A stretch of 64,000 nucleotides of DNA. Source: Vreelandella lutescens (GTDB lineage Bacteria; Pseudomonadota; Gammaproteobacteria; Pseudomonadales; Halomonadaceae). The position numbers were made by a program, and so were the translations under genes. The notes under the pieces were generated by a model that worked only from the letters and a program-made list of their open reading frames with translations, was not told the origin of the DNA and searched no databases. The stretch is from positions 124,001 to 188,000 of the forward strand of contig NZ_BMHM01000006.1 in the NCBI RefSeq assembly GCF_014640815.1, written 5' to 3'. Numbering within the stretch: the stretch's first letter is position 1; every line of letters starts with the position of its first letter. Of this stretch, positions 29,205-37,939 are shown piece after piece.

Positions 29205-29477
29205 ATGTCAAAACAACACGACCAAGGCGGCCCCCTCGAATCCAGGCTCATCAGCCTGTTCGTTTCGCTATTCTTTTCCGTGCCCACGGCTGTTCTTCTG
29301 TGGGTGTGGGCCAACAGCCAACTGATGTATTGGGGTGGCTTTTTGAGCAGTCGCTACTTCATCGGTTGTATCGTCACCTTTTTGGTGTTGGCGTTGGTTT
29401 TCCCTCACCTGTTTCCCTCTATGCTGGGTAGTATCTGGCGGGCGATGCGAGCCTTATGGCGTTGGTGGGGGTGGTAA
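29205..29477 (+). CDS. Small hypothetical membrane protein
   Basis: 90 residues with two membrane helices (about 14-36, LISLFVSLFFSVPTAVLLWV, and 49-72, YFIGCIVTFLVLALVFPHLF) and a Trp- and Arg-rich C-terminal tail (RALWRWWGW). The ATG at 29205 starts MSKQHDQ; a GTG or ATG upstream is less likely. The function is unknown. A scar of this gene's 3' end follows the first DCC gene at 25876, showing the pair was once present twice. Confidence 0.6.
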   Translation: MSKQHDQGGPLESRLISLFVSLFFSVPTAVLLWVWANSQLMYWGGFLSSRYFIGCIVTFLVLALVFPHLFPSMLGSIWRAMRALWRWWGW

Positions 29478-29499
29478 GCGCTTGCATGCTATTTATCGA

Positions 29500-29550
29500 G
29501 GTGGCGAGGCCTCGCGGGTGCCTCGCTAATCGCTCGTTACCACGCGCTAC
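29500..29550 (+). repeat. REP-like repeat, copy 3
   Basis: 51 bases beginning GGTGGCGAGGCCTCGCGG and ending CGTTACCACGCGCTAC. It follows the small membrane-protein gene by 22 bases, in exactly the context seen at copy 1. Confidence 0.85.
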
Positions 29551-29625
29551 AACTTCATTCTATGCCTGCCAGTGCCGTTATGATCCTGTGTTTATGCCAT
29601 TAACATCATAAGGAAATGTTCACCC

Positions 29626-30300
29626 ATGCCCACCGCCATTGTTCTTGGTGCCACTGGCGCTATCGGCCAGCAGCTTGTTACTCAGCTTACCCAGCGGGGT
29701 GATGTGGAAAACGTCATCGTCGTTACCCGCCGTGAGCTGGATCTTTCCCGTGAATTTCCCAGCGCTATCGTTTCCAAAATCCAGCCTGCGCTGCTCGATT
29801 TTGACCAGTTAGAAGCCCAGGCCGCCGAGTGTATGCCCGCAGGTGCCGTGGCCTTCGTGGCGTTGGGTACCACGAAGAAGCAGGCGGGGAGTAAAGAGGC
29901 GTTTCGCCGTGTGGATTATGGGTTGGTGCTGGCGTTTGCGCGGGCGTGTAAAACGGCGGGGGTGAATCCATTGGGTGTGGTGACGGCGCACGGGGCGAAT
30001 GCGCGCTCTTCGGTGTTTTATAACCGTGTGAAAGGTGAGGTGGAGCGAGATATTCAGGCGCTGGGGTTGCCCTGCGTGTTTTTTGCTCGGCCTTCGCTGT
30101 TATTGGGGCGGCCGGAGGATGGGCGGTTGGCGGAGAAGTGGGCGAGTGTATTGCTGGCCCCGGCGGCGCGTTGGTTGCCGCGTTCGGTGCGGCCGATTGA
30201 GGTGCGGTATGTGGCGGCGGCGATGATTGATGCGGCGTTGGGTGGTGTGGGTGAGAGGGCTTCGTTTGTGTTGTCGAATGGGGAGATGCATCCGCTTTAA
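29626..30300 (+). CDS. NAD(P)H-binding Rossmann-fold protein (atypical short-chain dehydrogenase-like)
   Basis: 224 residues with an N-terminal nucleotide-binding motif VLGATGAIGQQLV and the later FVALGTTKKQAGS. A region with NARSSVFYNRVKGEVE carries the Tyr/Lys pair spaced as in extended dehydrogenases (YNRVKGE). It resembles the HTATIP2-like/NAD(P)H-binding group, and the substrate is unknown. The start follows ATAAGGAAATGTTCACCC. It lies between REP-like copies 3 and 4. Confidence 0.83.
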   Translation: MPTAIVLGATGAIGQQLVTQLTQRGDVENVIVVTRRELDLSREFPSAIVSKIQPALLDFDQLEAQAAECMPAGAVAFVALGTTKKQAGSKEAFRRVDYGLVLAFARACKTAGVNPLGVVTAHGANARSSVFYNRVKGEVERDIQALGLPCVFFARPSLLLGRPEDGRLAEKWASVLLAPAARWLPRSVRPIEVRYVAAAMIDAALGGVGERASFVLSNGEMHPL

Positions 30301-30316
30301 AGCGAGGATTGCTTTC

Positions 30317-30367
30317 GGTGGCGCGGCCTCGCGGGTGCCTCGCTAGTCGCTCGTTACCACGCGCTAC
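30317..30367 (+). repeat. REP-like repeat, copy 4
   Basis: 51 bases beginning GGTGGCGCGGCCTCGCGG and ending CGTTACCACGCGCTAC. It marks the right side of the accessory region. The rest of 30301-30541 holds only a stem-loop at 30506-30537 without a T-run. Confidence 0.85.
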
Positions 30368-30541
30368 ATGTTGGTTTTCTCCGCTAGGTCTAGCTTTGTG
30401 TGCTTGAATCGTCGCGCGCTGAAGCGCCCTCCCACGGTGCTATTGCATAGCTTTGCATAGGGTTCTCACTATCTTCCTTTAAAGCTTTAGATGTTGAGTG
30501 AGGTGCACCCCTTCAGTCGGTGGTGCCTGAAGGGGTGGGGG

Positions 30542-30955
30542 TTAGTTGGTGGCTTGGCGGGGGGTGCCGATGTGTTCGCGTTCGCGCAGGGTGTGGTCGG
30601 TGGCGAAGGCGCGTTCTAGCTGGGTTTGGTTGTCGTGCTCTAGAGCGGGTGTGGGCTGTTGGAAGTGGTGCCGCTGGCGTTTTAAAAAGCGGCTGTGGCG
30701 GTGTTGGTTGAACAGCGCCCAGCAGTGAAACGTCAGGAACGTGACGACGAAGCCGATCAGCACGATTTTCAGCATCATCGATTCCGCGAGATGGGTCAGC
30801 ACGGCATCGCCCAGAATAAAAAACAGGTAGAGCTTCGCAAGCACCAGGCCCCATAGGCCGAGTGAGGTTAGGGTGATGAGTGCATCCCTCGAGCGGTATC
30901 CCCAGCTTTTTTGGTAGGGGTTTTCGATCACGACGGACATTAGTTTATTGCTCAT
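30542..30955 (-). CDS. pgaD: Poly-beta-1,6-N-acetyl-D-glucosamine biosynthesis protein PgaD
   Basis: Small inner-membrane partner of the synthase PgaC; the PgaC/PgaD pair responds to cyclic di-GMP in E. coli. It has 137 residues, with two membrane helices (about 27-47, TLTSLGLWGLVLAKLYLFFI, and 65-85, LKIVLIGFVVTFLTFHCWAL) and a charged C-terminal tail. Sequence in this family is poorly conserved, so the call rests mainly on size, topology and position as last gene of pgaABCD. It overlaps pgaC by eleven bases. Confidence 0.85.
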   Translation of the reverse strand: MSNKLMSVVIENPYQKSWGYRSRDALITLTSLGLWGLVLAKLYLFFILGDAVLTHLAESMMLKIVLIGFVVTFLTFHCWALFNQHRHSRFLKRQRHHFQQPTPALEHDNQTQLERAFATDHTLREREHIGTPRQATN

Positions 30956-32195
30956 TGAATTGTTCCCCTCGGTCAGGACTTGTCCAGGTAGCGAGCCTTC
31001 CTTGTTGGCGCATCATGGCTTTGGGGAAGGCGATCACAACGGTCACCATGTTGAGTACCCAGTAGGCAAACGGGTACCAAATGCTCCAATACACGCAGCG
31101 GTAGATGGTTTTGTCGTAGCGGCTGTCGATATAGAAGCTGACGGTAAATTGAATAAAGCTGATGGCGATGAGCAGGCTGCCGAAGTAGGAGAGCATGCGC
31201 GTGCTGATAGGCCACGCCACCGGCAGCAGAAAATAAGAGACCAACCACGCCGCGATGAGCGTGATGACCGAGTAGCACCACACCACGCTGACGATGTACT
31301 CCAGCATCAGCACCCAGAAGCGGCGATTTTTCCAGCGAATGGTTTGCGAAAAGTAGCGCAAGAACACCTCGCCGCCGCCTTGTGCCCAGCGCAGGCGCTG
31401 TTTGTAGAGCCCACGTATGGTTTCTGGCATCAGCACCCAGCACATGGCTCGGGGTTCGTAGCGCACTTGGCCGCCTTTGAGCTGTAACCGCCAGCTGACG
31501 TCGATATCTTCGGTAATCATGTCGGTGTTCCAGCCGCCAATCTCCTCTAAGGCTTTCCTCCGAAACGCGCAGATCACCCCGGAAATGGTAAATACCATGC
31601 CGTAAATACGCTGGGCGCGTTTGATCAGGCCGATAATGGCGGAAAACTCCCCCGTCTGAATTTTGCCAATCGCGGTAGAGCGGGTGCGTACCCGTGGGTT
31701 GCCGGTCACGCCGCTCACCATAGGGCTGCTCAGGAAGTGGTTCACCATGTAGCCAATGGCGTCGTAATCGAGAATCGCGTCGCCATCAATGCCGACGATG
31801 ATCTCGCCGGTGGCTTGGCTAAGGCCGTTGTTCATGGCGCTGGCTTTGCCCTGGTTGGCTTGGTTGAGCACCGTTAAGCCGGGGTATTGTTGGGCCAATG
31901 CGGCCAGCTTTTCGGCAGTGCCGTCTTTACTGCCATCGTTCACGGCGATCACTTCCATGTGCGGGTAGTTCTGCTTGAAGAGGTGGTGGAGGGTTTCATC
32001 CACGTTGGCCTCTTCGTTATAGCAGGGCAGCAGTACCGTCACGGTGGGGGCGTCGTCTCCCCATGTGAAGGTGGCGGGCCAGGCTTGCTTGCGCTCCCAG
32101 TGCACGTAGAAGTAGATGCCGCCGCATATCCAAATGGTCGCCATCAAGCTTGGGTAGCCCAGGGTAAACATGGCCAGATAGTCGAGTAGGTTCAT
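30945..32195 (-). CDS. pgaC: Poly-beta-1,6-N-acetyl-D-glucosamine synthase (glycosyltransferase family 2)
   Basis: Processive family-2 glycosyltransferase that polymerises UDP-GlcNAc and helps export the chain. Catalytic motifs in order are VTVLLPCYNEEANV, VNDGSKDGT, GIDGDAILD, and a C-terminal TEDIDVSWRL with QRLRWAQGG, the (Q/R)xxRW signature. One membrane helix precedes the catalytic domain and about three follow it. At 416 residues it is typical. It overlaps the pgaB stop by ATGA and overlaps pgaD. Confidence 0.95.
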   Translation of the reverse strand: MNLLDYLAMFTLGYPSLMATIWICGGIYFYVHWERKQAWPATFTWGDDAPTVTVLLPCYNEEANVDETLHHLFKQNYPHMEVIAVNDGSKDGTAEKLAALAQQYPGLTVLNQANQGKASAMNNGLSQATGEIIVGIDGDAILDYDAIGYMVNHFLSSPMVSGVTGNPRVRTRSTAIGKIQTGEFSAIIGLIKRAQRIYGMVFTISGVICAFRRKALEEIGGWNTDMITEDIDVSWRLQLKGGQVRYEPRAMCWVLMPETIRGLYKQRLRWAQGGGEVFLRYFSQTIRWKNRRFWVLMLEYIVSVVWCYSVITLIAAWLVSYFLLPVAWPISTRMLSYFGSLLIAISFIQFTVSFYIDSRYDKTIYRCVYWSIWYPFAYWVLNMVTVVIAFPKAMMRQQGRLATWTSPDRGEQFNEQ

Positions 32196-34153
32196 GGGGT
32201 AGCCCTAAAGCGACGCCCCACCGAAAACACCGGTCGCATCACGTTGATATCAGGATGGTTGGAGTGGAAGTCATCCGGGTAATAGCCAATATGCTGAATG
32301 CCTTCTTCGCGCAGAATGCGCACCCACTGGGCCATCTCTTCGCTGGGGATCGGCGTTTGGGTGTGCCAGTCTTGTGCCTGTAGCTCGAATACCAGCTGGT
32401 CGGCGCTCACTTGGGCGAGCGAGCGGCGGGCGAGGCTTCTTAGCCACTCATCCGGGTGGTCGGCCTCTTCCATATAGGGCATGGCCATCACCGCCACGAA
32501 GTCGTAGCCCGTGGCAAAGTTTTGGATGTCTTGCGCAAACCAGCGCTGGCTTTCTGGCTCCATTATCGTGACGGCGTAAATGTTGCGGGAAGTCGTGAAG
32601 GCTTTGTTGTCTGCTTGGCGGTAGTAGTTAGCGGCCTGGGCCAGCTCCTGGGTGAAGTGGGTGAGCTGCTCTGTTTTAAAGCGGGTCCAGGTGGTCATGA
32701 GCTGTTCATCGCTGCGGATGGCGTTGATATCGCTGGGCAGCGCGGCGCGCCCGTAGGCGGCGAGGGCCTCGGGGCTGGCATCTTCAAAATCCGTGAAGAA
32801 GGCGTCGTCGTGAAACAGCAGGCCATCAAACTTGGTCAGGCGGCCTAGGTCTTGGTAAATCTCGACGATGGTGCGGCGGTTCGCTTCCACATAGGGGGAG
32901 AGCCTTCGGTAGCTATCTGGGGATTCCTGGCCGGTTCTCACATCGGTTACGTACTGGTAGCCGCTGCCTAGATCAAACGCCAGCACCGGCATCCAGGCGT
33001 ATACCTTCACTCCAGCGCGCTTCTTTAGCTGCCAAGCCACCCGGTTGAAGAGATCCGCCCGTACCGGCAGGTGGCGGTTGGGGAAGTAGAGCGCATCGGC
33101 CACGCCGTTGCCGTCCGGGTCGGCATAGGCTTGAAGGTAAACGGTGGTCATGCCATAGCGCGAAATACGTTCAATCAGGCGGTCGAGGTTTTGCTCTTGC
33201 TGAATGGGGTCCGGGTCGTAAACGTAATCCAGGTCGACGTGCACAATGCGCAGTGCCGTTGGCTCCCAGATCCGGTTGGCCAGAATCTCTTCGATGGTTT
33301 CCAGTGTGGTCTCTTGGTCGATCAGGTAGCGGTTGATGCTGCGCATGGGGTCGCTGAGCTGGTTCGGCGCGCTTAGCAGGCTGAAGGTGTACTCCATGCC
33401 ATATTCTGCGGCGATATTCAGCGTGGCTTCGCTGTAGGCACCGTAGGGCCACACCATCATGCGGGGGCTTTGGCCGACCTCTTCCTGAAAACGTTGCTGC
33501 GTTCGCGCCATATCCTGGCGAATGCGTTCCAGGTAGGCGGCTTCGCTTTCATAACCTGTGCGGGCGTCCCAAATGCTGGTGACCGCCGCGGCCTGTTCGT
33601 TGCCCATGGGGTTGCCCACCACTCCGTAGTGAAGGTTGTAAGAGTGGGAAGCGATTTCTACCAGCGGCGAGGCATCCAGCTCTTTTACCTGTTCCCAGCT
33701 AAGAAAGCGTTCGCGGGGCAGGGTGATGCTGCCATAGGGCACGCGCCCGCCTGAGGGAACGTCTAGCCAGCTGCCTACCACGGCTTGCACGGCGGGAAAG
33801 TCGTAGAGCTTGAGCAGCGGAAAAACAATGTCGTAGAAACTGCGGTAGCCGTCATCGAAGGTGAGCAGTACGGCTTTGTCGGGCAGCGGGGTACCGCCCG
33901 CTTTGGCATCGATAATTTGCTGCAGGCTGACGGGCTGGTAGCCGCCTAAGGCGATCAGGTTAAAGTGTTCAACCAATCGGCTGCGAGTAATGGTTTGGGA
34001 GTAGATATCCAGCTCGGGCGTGACGCTTGAATCCACCACATCGTGGTAGCTAATCACCACGTAATCGCCTGGAGAGCGTGCCGCTTGGGCAGGCTCAACG
34101 TTGACGAGCATCAGCAGTACTGCGCTCATCACCAAGACGCGCCAGGGTGTCAT
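32192..34153 (-). CDS. pgaB: Poly-beta-1,6-N-acetyl-D-glucosamine N-deacetylase PgaB
   Basis: Periplasmic enzyme that partially deacetylates the polymer before export. A signal peptide (VLVMSAVLLMLVNVEPAQA) is followed by a polysaccharide-deacetylase domain with VISYHDVVD, LLTFDDGYRSFYD and EIASHSYNLH. A C-terminal glycoside-hydrolase-like domain (about residues 310-650) follows, with LLFHDDAFFTDFEDASP. ATG 34153 is chosen: it has GGAG six bases upstream and overlaps the pgaA stop as ATGA. No lipobox is seen, unlike E. coli PgaB, which is a lipoprotein. Length is about 653 residues. Confidence 0.94.
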   Translation of the reverse strand: MTPWRVLVMSAVLLMLVNVEPAQAARSPGDYVVISYHDVVDSSVTPELDIYSQTITRSRLVEHFNLIALGGYQPVSLQQIIDAKAGGTPLPDKAVLLTFDDGYRSFYDIVFPLLKLYDFPAVQAVVGSWLDVPSGGRVPYGSITLPRERFLSWEQVKELDASPLVEIASHSYNLHYGVVGNPMGNEQAAAVTSIWDARTGYESEAAYLERIRQDMARTQQRFQEEVGQSPRMMVWPYGAYSEATLNIAAEYGMEYTFSLLSAPNQLSDPMRSINRYLIDQETTLETIEEILANRIWEPTALRIVHVDLDYVYDPDPIQQEQNLDRLIERISRYGMTTVYLQAYADPDGNGVADALYFPNRHLPVRADLFNRVAWQLKKRAGVKVYAWMPVLAFDLGSGYQYVTDVRTGQESPDSYRRLSPYVEANRRTIVEIYQDLGRLTKFDGLLFHDDAFFTDFEDASPEALAAYGRAALPSDINAIRSDEQLMTTWTRFKTEQLTHFTQELAQAANYYRQADNKAFTTSRNIYAVTIMEPESQRWFAQDIQNFATGYDFVAVMAMPYMEEADHPDEWLRSLARRSLAQVSADQLVFELQAQDWHTQTPIPSEEMAQWVRILREEGIQHIGYYPDDFHSNHPDINVMRPVFSVGRRFRATP

Positions 34154-36570
34154 AAAAATCTCCATACAAAGCCGGCTGAAAACACGTTGTCGTACTCTGG
34201 AACGCCGTCATACACGGCGCGCTCACGTCGAATGCCGTACTCAAAATTCACGGTGGGGGCCAGTTCCCAGCGGTGCTGATAACCGATCGACCAGGTGTTC
34301 TCGCTATCCTCATCTTCCTGCCAATAGCGCCCTGAACCGAGAGAGAAGGATTGCGTAAACGACCGCCGGTAGTTGAGTGGGGTCTCGTAGTTGAGCGTTA
34401 ATTCACCGCCCAGGCTGGCATCGCGGCGGGGGTTGAAGTAGCTGGCGTCTACCTCATCGTTGCGCGATGCGGAACCGCGTACTTCGCCGTTGATCTGCCA
34501 GCGGTCCAGGTGGTAAAGGGTTTGATTCCAGTAGCCGTATACCGATTGGCGCAGGTTGCTGTCGTCAAAATCAGTGGCCATGACGCCAATAGCCCCCGCG
34601 CCGCGTTCATCGTGGCGGTAGGCCACCTCAGCGCGGTAGCGGTCAGCGTTGACGCCATCTTGCAAGGCACGCAGCGGGGTGTCGCTGGTGTTAATTTCGA
34701 TGCCTAGGGTGGTGGTCAAGTGATCGGTAGGGGCGTATTGCAGCTCGGCTAGGGCGAGAAAGTCCTCATTGAGCTGCGCGCCTTGGCCTGCCGCCAGTGT
34801 GACGGTGGCTGGGTGCAGGTTCCATTCGTAGCCTGCGATGTTGTAGGCGGCGTAGAGGCTCTCCTCTTCAAACTCACCAAATTGGCCAATGCGCTGGGCA
34901 AAGGCGCGGGAGCCGCTGCTATTACGTGGCCCTTCCAGCAGCACTTCGTACTGCCACTCTCGCGATGCTTGAGTGCCGCTACCCTGGCCTTTGCTGCGCG
35001 CAAAAGAACTGCTTAATTGCGGCGCACGCTGCTCGCGCCACTCCCGCGCCATGTCGTCACGTGAGGCGCTGGGCCTGGCCTCGGCCAGCGCCTGGGCGAT
35101 CTCATGAGTGGTGCCACGCCACTGGCCGCGCTGTAAGCGGGCCAACAGTACACCGTGTTGCGCTACCTCCTGGCGTTCCAGGGGCAGCATGGTGAGCGCT
35201 TGCTGGTAAGACGCCTCCGCTTTTCTGGGCCAGCCTCTGTCCCGTTCAATATCGCCTTTAATCAGCCATAAATAGGGGTCGGCGGGGGCTTGGGCCTGAT
35301 AGGCGGCGAGCTGCTCGCTAGCCTCGCTGGCGCGCCCGCGCCATGCATCCAGCAGCACTTCCAGCAGCAGCACTTTTTGGTAGTTGGGGTTTTCGATGCG
35401 CAGCGTGCGGGTAAAATCCAGACGCTGTTCGGGCTCGCTGCTGCGCCACTCGGTGAGCAATGCATCCGCTTCACGAAAGCGCTGGGCGTCGGTATAGCTG
35501 TAGAATAAGCCTTCATTCAGCGGGTCGTCGGGGTTAGTGGCCTGCGCGGGAGATTGCTGAATCAGGGTTTCGTAGAGCGCGGCGGCCTCAAACGGTCGGC
35601 CCATGCCGTTCAGGGCGTGGGCTCGGGCGCGCAGTACATAGCTGGGCAACTGTCCATGTTGCGCTTCTAAGCGAACGGCAAGGGCTTCGGCTTCCGAGAA
35701 ACGCCGCAATTCGGCCAGGGCGACGACTTTGTCGTACTCGGCAATCGTCACCAGCTCTTGAGGGGCGTCAGGGTTGCTGATGACGCTGTCGAGCTGGGCC
35801 AGGCCCCGGGTGATTCTTGCCGGTTGGTCGGTATGGTTGCCCAGGCGTATATCAGTGACCCCTTCGTAATAGGTCAACCAGAGACGGTCGCTGGCGCTGA
35901 ATACCTCTGGGTTACTCTGCATTAGGCGGCTAGCCGCCGTGCTGGCACCCAAGCCCACCGCAAGACGATACAACGCCTGTAGCTCGCTGGTGTTAGTGGG
36001 GGTTTGTTCTAGCAGCCGTTGGCGTGTCGCTAACTCCTGCATGGCGTTACCTGTTTTCGCGGCCAAATAGCCCTTGGCTTCAAGCCCAGCGGTGGTAACG
36101 CCAGCCACTTGCTCATGCTGTTGAAGGGCGATCTCTGCGAGGGTGTAACTGCCTTTATCGGTATGCACTAGCGCTTGGCCCAGCCATCCTTGGGCGTTGC
36201 TGGGGTCTCGGTAAGTAAGGGTTTGAAACATGGCAAGCGCTTTATCCAGTTCGCCGTTACTGCGAGCAGCCCCCGCTAAATTCGCCAGTTCATTATTGCT
36301 GTAGCTATCGGTTTGACAGGCAGCGCACACTAAGAGGGCCTCTTGGTGGCGTCCTGCACGTACCAGTAATGCGATTAAGTCTTCCCGCACTAGCGCGTTG
36401 TTGGTTTGTTGATACAGCGTGGTGAGCCCGGTAATGGAAGTGGCTAAGGCTCCCTGACGTGCCTGAATCACCAGCGCTTCGCGTTGAGCGTCGGTTGTGG
36501 TCTGCCCTTGTGCGGTGCCTGCGGTTAAACAGACAATCACACACATGGGCAAAAGGGAGCGGTGCTGCAT
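34150..36570 (-). CDS. pgaA: Poly-beta-1,6-N-acetyl-D-glucosamine export porin PgaA
   Basis: Outer-membrane exporter of the polysaccharide. After a signal peptide (LLPMCVIVCLTAGTAQG) comes a long periplasmic region of TPR repeats (about residues 30-480, e.g. ALAMFQTLTYRDPSNAQGWL). A C-terminal beta-barrel of about 300 residues follows, with alternating aromatic strands and ends WRFL. The length of 806 residues equals that of E. coli PgaA. It is first in pgaABCD. A 320-base upstream region, with a possible FNR-type site, separates it from the LysR gene. Confidence 0.93.
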   Translation of the reverse strand: MQHRSLLPMCVIVCLTAGTAQGQTTTDAQREALVIQARQGALATSITGLTTLYQQTNNALVREDLIALLVRAGRHQEALLVCAACQTDSYSNNELANLAGAARSNGELDKALAMFQTLTYRDPSNAQGWLGQALVHTDKGSYTLAEIALQQHEQVAGVTTAGLEAKGYLAAKTGNAMQELATRQRLLEQTPTNTSELQALYRLAVGLGASTAASRLMQSNPEVFSASDRLWLTYYEGVTDIRLGNHTDQPARITRGLAQLDSVISNPDAPQELVTIAEYDKVVALAELRRFSEAEALAVRLEAQHGQLPSYVLRARAHALNGMGRPFEAAALYETLIQQSPAQATNPDDPLNEGLFYSYTDAQRFREADALLTEWRSSEPEQRLDFTRTLRIENPNYQKVLLLEVLLDAWRGRASEASEQLAAYQAQAPADPYLWLIKGDIERDRGWPRKAEASYQQALTMLPLERQEVAQHGVLLARLQRGQWRGTTHEIAQALAEARPSASRDDMAREWREQRAPQLSSSFARSKGQGSGTQASREWQYEVLLEGPRNSSGSRAFAQRIGQFGEFEEESLYAAYNIAGYEWNLHPATVTLAAGQGAQLNEDFLALAELQYAPTDHLTTTLGIEINTSDTPLRALQDGVNADRYRAEVAYRHDERGAGAIGVMATDFDDSNLRQSVYGYWNQTLYHLDRWQINGEVRGSASRNDEVDASYFNPRRDASLGGELTLNYETPLNYRRSFTQSFSLGSGRYWQEDEDSENTWSIGYQHRWELAPTVNFEYGIRRERAVYDGVPEYDNVFSAGFVWRFL

Positions 36571-36890
36571 AGTGGAATTCCTTCCATGGAAGAAAAGTCG
36601 GCGCTTTGTAATAAAATGTATCTTCCAGTGTATAGAAAGGTGTTTGGTTAAATAGCCGCCTAAAACGTGAATCTATAGAGGAATATCGCCATCATAAGGG
36701 GGGAGGGGAACTATCTTAATGTGATGAGCGGCAAGCTTAGGCCGATGATGTATATTGGAAGGTGTAAAACAGTTGCGTTTAATAACTTCCTCAATATTTT
36801 TGATTTAAGTCAAATAAGAAGCGGCTTAAAGCGCTGTGTTCATTCTGTTTGCTAATAAAAACGGCTCACCATGACGGTGCCTTTGTGATG
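36571..36890. other. Intergenic region upstream of pgaA
   Basis: No gene. AT-rich compared with its neighbours, and it should hold the minus-strand pga promoter; no convincing -35/-10 pair was found by eye. The only notable motif is the FNR-like palindrome at 36800-36813. The LysR gene upstream ends at 36891 on the same strand and no clear terminator separates them. Confidence 0.6.
36800..36813. promoter_or_regulatory. FNR/Anr-like site
   Basis: TTGATTTAAGTCAA matches the FNR-family consensus TTGAT-N4-ATCAA at nine of ten informative positions. It lies 230 bases upstream of pgaA, on the oxygen-regulated promoter scale but rather distant. It could link polysaccharide synthesis or the LysR gene's transcript to oxygen supply. 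Confidence 0.4.
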
Positions 36891-37781
36891 TTATAGGTCA
36901 AGTGTTGCTTCTAGTTCTTCAATCATTTTATGGGCGGCGTTGGAGAGCGTGCGGTTGTGATGCACTAAATACCCCAGTGGGCGGTGAATGGGTGCTGTGT
37001 TTACCGGCAGTTCTATTAAGTCGCTGTCGAGCATTTTTTCAGGTAACAGACTCCAGCCTAGCCCCACGCCACACATCATTTTGAGCGTTTCTAAATAATT
37101 AGTAGACATGCTGACTGGCAATGTCAGCCCTGCCTCTTCAAAGCGCTGGCCAATCAGCGTGCGGGTAAAGGTTTTGGCACCCGGCAAGACGCAATTCACC
37201 TCACACAGTTCGGCTAGACTTAGGGGCTTGTTATCAGCGCGGCTGCGTTGGGCCAGCGGGTGGTCCTTGGCGCACACGAAGCACAGCCGGTCACGCCATA
37301 GCTCCACGACCTGCAGCTGTTCAACGGGGTGGGGGGCGAGGGTCACAATGGCCATTTCCAGCGTGCCGTCCATCACGCCTTGGTAGGCCAGTTCAGAATC
37401 CAGAAAATGAAGATCCAGCACGACTTCTGGGTGACGCTGGGTGTACTGCTTTAACAGCGGCGGCAGCCGATGCAGCCCAATATGGTGGCTGGTGGCGAGC
37501 GTCAGTTTACCGCCCACTTGGCCAGAAAGGTTGGCCAGTGCCCGGCGGCTGTCCTCCACCGTAAACAGAATGCGCTGGGCTTTAGGCAGCAGCACGCTGC
37601 CCGCTTCTGTCAGCGCGATACGCCTGCCTATACGGTCGAATAGCCGGGTGCCCAGCAAATCTTCCAGCGTAGCAATGCGTTTGCTCACCGCAGGCTGAGT
37701 AAGGTGTAACTGCTCGGCGGCACGCGAGAAGCTTTGGGTGTCTGCCACGGCGAGAAAGGCTTGCAGGCTTTGGGTATCCAC
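36891..37781 (-). CDS. LysR-family transcriptional regulator, divergent from leuC
   Basis: Helix-turn-helix at the N-terminus (LQAFLAVADTQSFSRAAEQL, then HLTQPAVSKRIATLE) and a LysR substrate-binding domain. The start is GTG 37781 with GGGAGTT upstream, giving VDTQSLQAFLAV; an ATG at 37880 would add 33 residues unlike the family. It has 296 residues. It is divergent from leuCDB across 158 bases, as in many gammaproteobacteria, so regulation of the leu genes is likely. The ligand is unknown. Confidence 0.9.
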   Translation of the reverse strand: MDTQSLQAFLAVADTQSFSRAAEQLHLTQPAVSKRIATLEDLLGTRLFDRIGRRIALTEAGSVLLPKAQRILFTVEDSRRALANLSGQVGGKLTLATSHHIGLHRLPPLLKQYTQRHPEVVLDLHFLDSELAYQGVMDGTLEMAIVTLAPHPVEQLQVVELWRDRLCFVCAKDHPLAQRSRADNKPLSLAELCEVNCVLPGAKTFTRTLIGQRFEEAGLTLPVSMSTNYLETLKMMCGVGLGWSLLPEKMLDSDLIELPVNTAPIHRPLGYLVHHNRTLSNAAHKMIEELEATLDL

Positions 37782-37939
37782 AGGCAACTCCCTGGTTGCT
37801 ATTCCAGTTTGGAATCTAAAGTATGAATAACATGAATTGCTTTTATGCGCGAGTCGCGTAACACTCCTTGCCATTGTCATTTAAGCAGCACGCAGAGGCT
37901 GCTACACCGAACTAGCAGGGCACCGCCCAGGAGAGCCAC

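Noticed and set aside
25918..30367. CRISPR array made of the ~50-bp repeats
   Set aside because: The repeats are separated by hundreds to thousands of bases containing genes, spacing is irregular, and no cas genes are present; they are REP-like.
30506..30537. Terminator for the pga operon
   Set aside because: An 11-bp stem (CACCCCTTCAG/CTGAAGGGGTG) is real, but no T-run follows on the minus strand, so a rho-independent terminator is not supported.
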